From NCBI RefSeq assembly GCF_052113705.1, contig NZ_JBGQOG010000003.1, positions 186,001-250,000 on the forward strand: a stretch of 64,000 bases of DNA, written 5' to 3'. This DNA comes from JBGQOG01 sp052113705 (GTDB taxonomy: Bacteria; Pseudomonadota; Alphaproteobacteria; Rhodobacterales; Rhodobacteraceae). The position numbers and the translations under genes are program-made. Positions 58,995 to 64,000 of this stretch are shown piece by piece. Positions within the stretch are counted from its first letter, which is position 1. Every line of letters begins with the position of its first letter. Under the pieces are notes generated by a model that saw only the letters and a list, made by a program, of their open reading frames with translations, did not search any database and had not been told where the DNA came from.

Positions 58995-60281
58995 CTATCG
59001 CATGGTGGACGGGAGCCAGAGCGTGATGGCGGGAAAGGCGGCGAGGATCGCGATGACGATCAGATGCGCCCAGACATGGGGCGCCACACCGCGAAAGATC
59101 TCGGCTAGGGGACGGCGCGTATAGCGCGCGACGACAAAGACGTTCATCCCAAGGGGCGGGGTGACCATCCCGACCTCGGCCGTCACCACGATCAAGACAC
59201 CGAACCAGATCGGATCGAAACCCAGCTGCAGGATCAGCGGCAGCACAACCGGCACGGTCAGGATCAGGATCGCGATCTGATCCATGAAAAAGCCCAGGAT
59301 CAGATAGCCCAGCAAGATCACCCCAAGGATCAGCCAGCGCGAGGCGTCCAGCGCGCCGACCCAGATTGTGATGTCATTGGTGACGCGCGTCAGGGTGAAG
59401 AAATAGCCAAAGATATGGGCACCCATGATGATGAAGAGGACCATGCAGGTCGTCTGCGCGGCCGACCGGAGCGCCTGCAGCAGGGCGCGCATCGTCAACT
59501 GGCGTTCCCATGCCGCGATCAGCATGGCGGCAAAGGCGCCGATCCCCGATGCTTCGGTCGGCGTGCCGATGCCGGAATAGATCGTGCCGGTGACGGCAAA
59601 GAACAGGATCAGCACCAGCCCCACCCGCTTCAGCGAGGCGAATTTTTCCCGCATCGTGTAGGATTGACCGCGCGGCGCCGCGGCGGGGTCACGCCAGACA
59701 AGAAAAGCGACGGTCAGGATGATCGTGACGGTGACCAGGATGCCCGGAATGACCCCGCCGACCAGCAATGCGCCAATGGGAATATCGGCGATGATGCCGT
59801 ACAGGATCAATGCGATAGAGGGCGGTATCAGCATGGCCAGCGTGCCCGAAATTGCCACCACGCCGCAGGCGAGCTTTGGGTCATACCCCTGTTTCAGCAT
59901 CGCCGGGATCGAGGTGGAGGCCAGCGTGGCCGCGGCTGCCGTCGACGAGCCGGATATGGCGCCAAATCCCGCCCCCGCCAGCGCCGTGGCCATCGCCACG
60001 CCGCCGCGCAACCGCCCGACCCAGATGGTTGCCGCCTTGAACAGATCGTTGGCGACCCCCGAGATAATCACGAACTCGGCCATCAGCAGGAACATCGGGA
60101 TGGTGATGATCTCGTATTCACTGGCCGTGGACAAAGGCGTGGTCTTGAGGATGCCCTGAAGGACCGGCCAGCCGCCAAAGAGGTAAAGCCCGGCTGCGCC
60201 CGACACACCCATCGCCAGGGCCACCGGCAGGCCGAAAATCAGCATCAGCACCAGAATCAAAAGCGCAACGGTGACGGTCAT
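58995..60281 (-). CDS. TRAP transporter large permease (DctM) 3
   Basis: 428 residues with about 12 spans. ALAMGVSGAAGLYLFGGWP, GAISGSSTAAAATLASTSIP and MLIPPSIALILYGIIADIPI are DctM blocks, and VGMVTPPLGMNVFVVAR is the C-terminal one. The GSSTAAAATLAS form is typical of the subgroup that pairs with the divergent DctP. Its start overlaps the dctQ stop by 4 bases. Confidence 0.92.
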   Translation of the reverse strand: MTVTVALLILVLMLIFGLPVALAMGVSGAAGLYLFGGWPVLQGILKTTPLSTASEYEIITIPMFLLMAEFVIISGVANDLFKAATIWVGRLRGGVAMATALAGAGFGAISGSSTAAAATLASTSIPAMLKQGYDPKLACGVVAISGTLAMLIPPSIALILYGIIADIPIGALLVGGVIPGILVTVTIILTVAFLVWRDPAAAPRGQSYTMREKFASLKRVGLVLILFFAVTGTIYSGIGTPTEASGIGAFAAMLIAAWERQLTMRALLQALRSAAQTTCMVLFIIMGAHIFGYFFTLTRVTNDITIWVGALDASRWLILGVILLGYLILGFFMDQIAILILTVPVVLPLILQLGFDPIWFGVLIVVTAEVGMVTPPLGMNVFVVARYTRRPLAEIFRGVAPHVWAHLIVIAILAAFPAITLWLPSTMR

Positions 60282-60862
60282 TCTGCATGCTCCCCTGCAC
60301 CCGCGGAAATCGGCGGCGGCGGCAGCTCGACCAGATCGCGCCCCGCCACGGCAGAGGCGGCATGGAACACCGCCCTGTAGAGGCAGCGCAGGCCCAGCAC
60401 GCTCATGCCGAGCGTCAACACCCCATGCGCCACCCAGGTCGGAAACGGCACCACCCCGGCGATACGGTCATCCGCCAGAAGGGCCGCAGCGGCCTGTTCG
60501 TATTCCAGCACGGTGATCGCGCCGACCAATGCGGCCGATGCCACAAAGCCTGCGCTTTGCACCGCATGGCGCAACCGCAGCGGGATGAACGGGACGAAAA
60601 CATCGAGCGCGATATGGCCATGCTGCTGCATCGTGTCCGACAGCGCGAAGAAAAAGACTATGCCGACAAGATAGAGGCCGATGATGTCATAGGACCAGAC
60701 CAGCGGCGCGTTGAAGGCGTAGCGCATCACCACATCCAGCATGACGATGCACATGATTGCCGCCATCGCCAGCGCGGAGAGGGCGACCAGCGCCGTCTCG
60801 ATCCGCGCCAGCAGCGCAGAGGTCTGGTTCAGTGGTTCCTGATACGCTCCCGGTGCTGACAT
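60278..60862 (-). CDS. TRAP transporter small permease (DctQ) 3
   Basis: 194 residues, four hydrophobic spans: LVALSALAMAAIMCIVMLDV, DIIGLYLVGIVFFFALSDTM, an inner span around SAGFVASAALVGAITVLEYE, and WVAHGVLTLGMSVLGLRCLY. APLVWSYDIIG resembles the DctQ motif. It lies 24 bases downstream of the citE-like gene and overlaps dctM. Confidence 0.88.
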   Translation of the reverse strand: MSAPGAYQEPLNQTSALLARIETALVALSALAMAAIMCIVMLDVVMRYAFNAPLVWSYDIIGLYLVGIVFFFALSDTMQQHGHIALDVFVPFIPLRLRHAVQSAGFVASAALVGAITVLEYEQAAAALLADDRIAGVVPFPTWVAHGVLTLGMSVLGLRCLYRAVFHAASAVAGRDLVELPPPPISAGAGEHAE

Positions 60863-60886
60863 CTCACTCCCCCCGCCTTGTCCAAA

Positions 60887-61744
60887 TCACTTGCTGTTGC
60901 CGGCTGCCGCCATGATCGCGCGCGCGGCACGTTCATGCGGCTTGTCGATCATCTGCCCGTTGATGCGCACCACCCCCGCGGCGGGATCGGCGGCAAAGGC
61001 CGCGAGCACCTGCCGGGCCCAGTTCACGTCGGCCTCCGTCGGGGCGAAGGCGGTGTTGACCACCGCGACATGGTTGGGATGGATCACGGCCTTGGCGCCG
61101 AAACCATCACGCCGGGCCTCACCGGCCTCCCGCGCGACGACCGAGAGGTCATCCAGCACGGCGCAGATGGTGTCCACGGCCACGACACCCGCCGCAGCCG
61201 CCCCGGCAAGACAAAGGCTCCGCGCGAGGCGGAAAGGGTAGTGATACCCCTGTGCTGCACCATTTTCGCGGGCCCCAAGCGACGCCGAAAGATCCTCGGC
61301 GCCCCACATCATGCCCCAAAGGCGCTCATCGACCCCGGCATATTGGCCGAGGGTGAACAGCGACGCAGCGGTTTCGGTGACAATCGCCAGGATTTTCGTC
61401 GGGCCCAGCCCCTGCGCCGCCTCAAAGGCCGCCAGATAATGCGCGACCTGCCGCAGACCGGCGGGGCCCTCGCATTTCGGCAGCACGATCCCGTCGGGAC
61501 GGTGCGGCATGACGGCCGCAAGATCGGCCAATGTCAGCCCGGTGTCGAGCGCATTGACCCGCACGAAAACGGCTTGTCCGTCCCGCGGCGCAGTCAGCAT
61601 CCCGGCCACCATCGCGCGGGCCGTCTCCTTTTCAGCGGCGGCGACGGAATCCTCCAGGTCAAGGATCAGCGCATCGGCATCGCCCGCGCGGGCCTTGGCA
61701 AATTTGCGTTCGCTGTCGCCCGGCACGAAAAGAAAGCTGCGCAT
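60887..61744 (-). CDS. CitE/HpcH-family CoA-ester lyase
   Basis: 285 residues. The TIM-barrel lyase has RSFLFVPGDSERKFAKA, ALILDLEDSVAA with the metal aspartate/glutamate, VFVRVNALDT, IVLPKCEGP, MMWGAEDLSASLG and AKAVIHPNHVAVVN. Members split malyl-CoA, beta-methylmalyl-CoA or citramalyl-CoA. The start ATG shares a base with the stop of the maoC-like gene (TGATG at 61742-61746), so the two are translationally coupled. Hydratase followed by lyase suggests cleavage of the 3-hydroxyacyl-CoA formed by the hydratase. Confidence 0.88.
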   Translation of the reverse strand: MRSFLFVPGDSERKFAKARAGDADALILDLEDSVAAAEKETARAMVAGMLTAPRDGQAVFVRVNALDTGLTLADLAAVMPHRPDGIVLPKCEGPAGLRQVAHYLAAFEAAQGLGPTKILAIVTETAASLFTLGQYAGVDERLWGMMWGAEDLSASLGARENGAAQGYHYPFRLARSLCLAGAAAAGVVAVDTICAVLDDLSVVAREAGEARRDGFGAKAVIHPNHVAVVNTAFAPTEADVNWARQVLAAFAADPAAGVVRINGQMIDKPHERAARAIMAAAGNSK

Positions 61745-62202
61745 CAGACCGCCTCCCCACGCTTTTTCATCAGCGCCTGACGCTTGCATCTGGCGACCAG
61801 AGTGCCGTCCTGTTGAAAGCAGAAATGCTCAAACTCCACGATCCCTTGCGTGGGCCGCGATTTGCTGGGCCGCAGCGACAGCACTTTGGTCTCGGCGCGC
61901 AGGGTGTCGCCGTGAAAGACCGGGGCGGGAAAGGTTACTTCGGAAAAGCCCAGATTGCCGATCGTGGTGCCAAGGGTCGTATCCTGCACCGACAGCCCGA
62001 CCATGATCGCGAAGGTGAACATCGAGTTGAACAGACGCTGCCCCCACTCGGTACCGGCAGAGAAATGCGCATCAATGTGCAGCGGCTGCGGGTTCATCGA
62101 CATCAGGCTGAACAGGGTGTTGTCGGCCTCGCTCACCGTGCGGGCCAATTCGTGCCGGAAATGCTGACCGACGTGGAATTCTTCAAAGTAAAGACCGGGC
62201 AA
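61744..62202 (-). CDS. MaoC-family enoyl-CoA hydratase
   Basis: 152 residues from a TTG at 62202, chosen because AAGGA lies 7 bases upstream and the protein then starts at PGLYFEEFHVGQHF, the normal family start. The hot-dog fold has the hydratase motif MNPQPLHIDAHFSA with the catalytic histidine and aspartate arrangement of the mesaconyl/itaconyl-CoA hydratase-like subgroup. GRLFN-type QRLFNSMFTFAIMVGLSVQD follows. It begins 11 bases after the acyl-CoA dehydrogenase stop. It should hydrate an unsaturated dicarboxylyl-CoA for the next enzyme. Confidence 0.85.
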   Translation of the reverse strand: MPGLYFEEFHVGQHFRHELARTVSEADNTLFSLMSMNPQPLHIDAHFSAGTEWGQRLFNSMFTFAIMVGLSVQDTTLGTTIGNLGFSEVTFPAPVFHGDTLRAETKVLSLRPSKSRPTQGIVEFEHFCFQQDGTLVARCKRQALMKKRGEAV

Positions 62203-62213
62203 GGCGCGTTCCT

Positions 62214-63380
62214 TCAATAGGATTTCGGCAGGCCGAGCACACGCTCGGCAATGTAGCACAGGGCAAGCTGGGGCGAGATCGGGGCGATGCGCGGGATCAG
62301 ACTTTCGCGCAGGTAACGCTCGACGTGGTATTCCTTGGCATAGCCAAAGCCGCCATGGGTCATCACCGCCTGGGTGCAAGCCTTGAACCCGGCCTCGCCC
62401 GCAAGATATTTCGCCATATTCGCCGAGGCGCCGCAGGGCAGGTCGTTGTCATATTCCCACGCGGCTTTCAGCGTAAGCAGCCATGCGGCCTCAAGCTCGG
62501 ACTGGCAGATCGCAAGGGGGTGCTGGATGCTCTGGTTCTGGCCGATCGCGCGGTTGAAGACGCGGCGCTCTTTCGCATAGGCGGTGGCCTTGCGCAGGGC
62601 GGCAAAGCCCAGACCCACGGCCTCTGCCGCGATGAGCACGCGCTCCGGGTTCATGCCATGCAGGATGTAGTGAAACCCCCTGCCCTCTTCCCCGATGCGA
62701 TCCTGTTCGGGGATCACGAAATCCTCAAAGAAAAGCTCGTTGGAATCCACGCATTTGCGGCCCATTTTCTTGATTTCTGCAACCGTGATGCGCGCACGGT
62801 CAAGGGGCGTGTAGAACAGCGACAGGCCCTCGGTCGGTTTGGCCACCTGATCCAGCGGGGTGGTGCGTGCGAGGAGCAGGATGTTGTCTGCCACCTGCGC
62901 CGTCGAGATCCAGACCTTCTGACCATTGACGACATAGCTGTCGCCGCGCTTGTCGGCCCGCAGTTTCAACTGGGTGGTATTCAGCCCGGTGTTGGGCTCG
63001 GTCACCCCAAAGCAGGCCTTGGCGCTGCCCGTCGCCATCGGGCGGATCATCCGGGCCTTTTGCGCTTCTGTACCAAAGACCTCGACCGGCTTCAGACCGA
63101 AAATATTGATGTGAACCGCCGAGGCGCCGGAGAGCCCCGCCCCGCTTTCGGCAATCTGGCGCATCATGATCGCGGCTTCGGTGATGCCAAGCCCAGCACC
63201 GCCCTGTTTCTCGGAGGTGCAAATGCCGAGCCAGCCGTCACGGGCGAGCGCGTCGTAAAAATCCAGCGGAAAGTCGCCGCTGCGGTCCTTCTCCAACCAG
63301 TAGTCGTCGCCAAAGCTGTCACAGATACGGGCCACCGCGTCGCGCACCATCCGCTGATCATCGGTCAGGGTAAAATCCAT
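62214..63380 (-). CDS. Acyl-CoA dehydrogenase
   Basis: 388 residues, full length for the three-domain flavoprotein: N-terminal helices (TLTDDQRMVRDAVARICDSF), middle beta domain (CFGVTEPNTGLNTTQLKLRA and VNGQKVWISTAQVADNILLL), and C-terminal helices (THGGFGYAKEYHVERYLRES). At the end, where medium-chain enzymes have a YEGT motif with the catalytic glutamate, it reads IPRIAPISPQLAL, so the base must come from elsewhere, as in isovaleryl- or long-chain-type enzymes. It follows the CaiB-type gene by 3 bases and would introduce the double bond hydrated by MaoC. Confidence 0.9.
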   Translation of the reverse strand: MDFTLTDDQRMVRDAVARICDSFGDDYWLEKDRSGDFPLDFYDALARDGWLGICTSEKQGGAGLGITEAAIMMRQIAESGAGLSGASAVHINIFGLKPVEVFGTEAQKARMIRPMATGSAKACFGVTEPNTGLNTTQLKLRADKRGDSYVVNGQKVWISTAQVADNILLLARTTPLDQVAKPTEGLSLFYTPLDRARITVAEIKKMGRKCVDSNELFFEDFVIPEQDRIGEEGRGFHYILHGMNPERVLIAAEAVGLGFAALRKATAYAKERRVFNRAIGQNQSIQHPLAICQSELEAAWLLTLKAAWEYDNDLPCGASANMAKYLAGEAGFKACTQAVMTHGGFGYAKEYHVERYLRESLIPRIAPISPQLALCYIAERVLGLPKSY

Positions 63381-63383
63381 GGG

Positions 63384-64000
63384 TCATTCCTTTTCAGGCA
63401 GGCGCAGGGCACCCGCGCGGCCGAGCGCCGCGATCTCTTCATCAGCAAAACCGGCGCGGCTCAGCACGCTGACGCCATCCGCACCGGCGCCGGGCGCCAG
63501 ACGGCCGGGCCGGGCCGGACTGCGCGAAAACTGCGCGGGCACAGCCATCTGCCGGATGCGCCCCTCGGTCGGATGCTCGACCGTCTCGAAAAAGCCGATG
63601 GCCTGCAGATGCGGATCTTCCATCGCTGAGGCATAGGAATGCATGGGCATCGCAGGCACATCCGCCGCGTCAAAAAGGTCAAGCCACTCGCGCGTGGTTT
63701 TGGTCAGCATGATCTGCCCCAGCTCGGCATAGACCTCATCAATATGGGCCATGCGCGCGGCAAAGCTGGCATAGCGCGGATCAGCGGCGGGCATCTCGGG
63801 CCGCCCCAGTTCACGGAAAAAGCGCTGCCAGTGGCCATCGTTGTAGATCAGCGCGCAGACATAGCCGTCCTGTGTGGCGTAGGGGCGGCGCTCGGGCGAG
63901 AGGTGGCGGCGATAGCCCCCCTCATCCAGCGGCGGCTCGAACGTCAGCCCGCCCATGTGATCGGCCATGATCATCGAGAGCATGGTTTCAAACATCGGCA
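63384..64000 (-). CDS. CaiB/BaiF-family CoA-transferase (3' part, runs off the right edge)
   Basis: The last 205 or so residues are visible; the gene begins beyond base 64000. The large domain of class III CoA-transferases is seen in MFETMLSMIMADHMGG, the block RRPYATQDGYVCALIYNDGH with WQRFFRELGRPEM, EWLDLFDAADVPAMPMHSYA and HPTEGRIRQMAVPAQFS. The catalytic aspartate lies in the missing half. It is the first visible gene of the operon and would activate the imported acid by transferring CoA from a donor such as succinyl-CoA. Confidence 0.9.
   Translation of the reverse strand, partial: PMFETMLSMIMADHMGGLTFEPPLDEGGYRRHLSPERRPYATQDGYVCALIYNDGHWQRFFRELGRPEMPAADPRYASFAARMAHIDEVYAELGQIMLTKTTREWLDLFDAADVPAMPMHSYASAMEDPHLQAIGFFETVEHPTEGRIRQMAVPAQFSRSPARPGRLAPGAGADGVSVLSRAGFADEEIAALGRAGALRLPEKE

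Overview
The window is about 64 kb of GC-rich DNA with alphaproteobacterial character. The dense same-strand operons, the many TRAP and ABC importers, the twin-arginine signals on solute-binding proteins and the gene families present fit the Rhodobacterales (Paracoccus/Rhodobacter-like). This placement is inferred from gene content and composition, not from a marker gene. I found no rRNA, tRNA, CRISPR array, insertion sequence or phage gene. The whole window reads as a run of catabolic, uptake and efflux modules, most with a dedicated regulator.

Layout: (1) 1-0.5 kb: the start of a GSU2403-type nucleotidyltransferase gene behind a paired 26-bp palindrome. (2) 0.7-10.8 kb: an amide/urea module with an iron-dependent alcohol dehydrogenase, a five-gene Urt-type ABC importer, an AmiC/AmiR sensor and ANTAR antiterminator pair, and a divergent amidase. 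The amiC leader carries an attenuator-like terminator. (3) 10.9-14.3 kb: IclR regulator and RidA, divergent from a D-threonine-aldolase-fold PLP enzyme and a sugar-acid kinase. (4) 14.3-22.4 kb: RpiR regulator, an M81 (MlrC-like) metallopeptidase and a complete peptide-type ABC importer with a fused double ATPase. (5) 22.5-29.1 kb: LysR regulator, an alpha/beta hydrolase with an altered active site, and a MexEF-like RND pump without an outer-membrane partner. (6) 29.2-34.7 kb: an FMN L-2-hydroxyacid oxidase, an XRE-cupin regulator, and a DapA-family lyase with an FAD D-2-hydroxyacid dehydrogenase. A second DapA-family lyase ends a TRAP operon. (7) 34.7-43.0 kb: the first TRAP importer, a GntR regulator, a second iron alcohol dehydrogenase and a polar amino-acid ABC importer. 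(8) 43.5-46.6 kb: YnfA, a MerR regulator and a Zn/Cd/Pb-type P1B ATPase. (9) 46.9-50.3 kb: a TonB-dependent receptor with a YncE-like beta-propeller. (10) 50.6-57.5 kb: LacI regulator, second TRAP importer, VOC protein, RuBisCO-like protein and four-carbon acid sugar kinase, resembling the OiaX/OiaK branch of D-apionate catabolism. (11) 57.9-64 kb: an operon for a CoA-dependent acid pathway (CaiB CoA-transferase, acyl-CoA dehydrogenase, MaoC hydratase, CitE lyase) ending in the third TRAP importer.

How the genes work together: each importer sits beside enzymes that could use its cargo and beside a local regulator, so the region looks like a set of separately controlled substrate-utilisation cassettes. 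Candidate operators are visible for several regulators: an IclR palindrome, an RpiR palindrome over a strong promoter, a LysR dyad, XRE-cupin inverted repeats, a GntR motif and a MerR 19-bp-spacer promoter.

The most unusual signals are these: (a) tandem 12-, 13- or 15-bp repeats that begin at the stop codon of three different genes between 38.2 and 43.6 kb; (b) the amiC leader, where a hexaloop hairpin and a terminator exclude each other; (c) two interleaved perfect 10-bp inverted repeats with pseudoknot topology at 10.8 kb; (d) an alpha/beta hydrolase whose nucleophile serine position is occupied by glutamate; (e) the RuBisCO-like protein cassette with an unassigned VOC gene.
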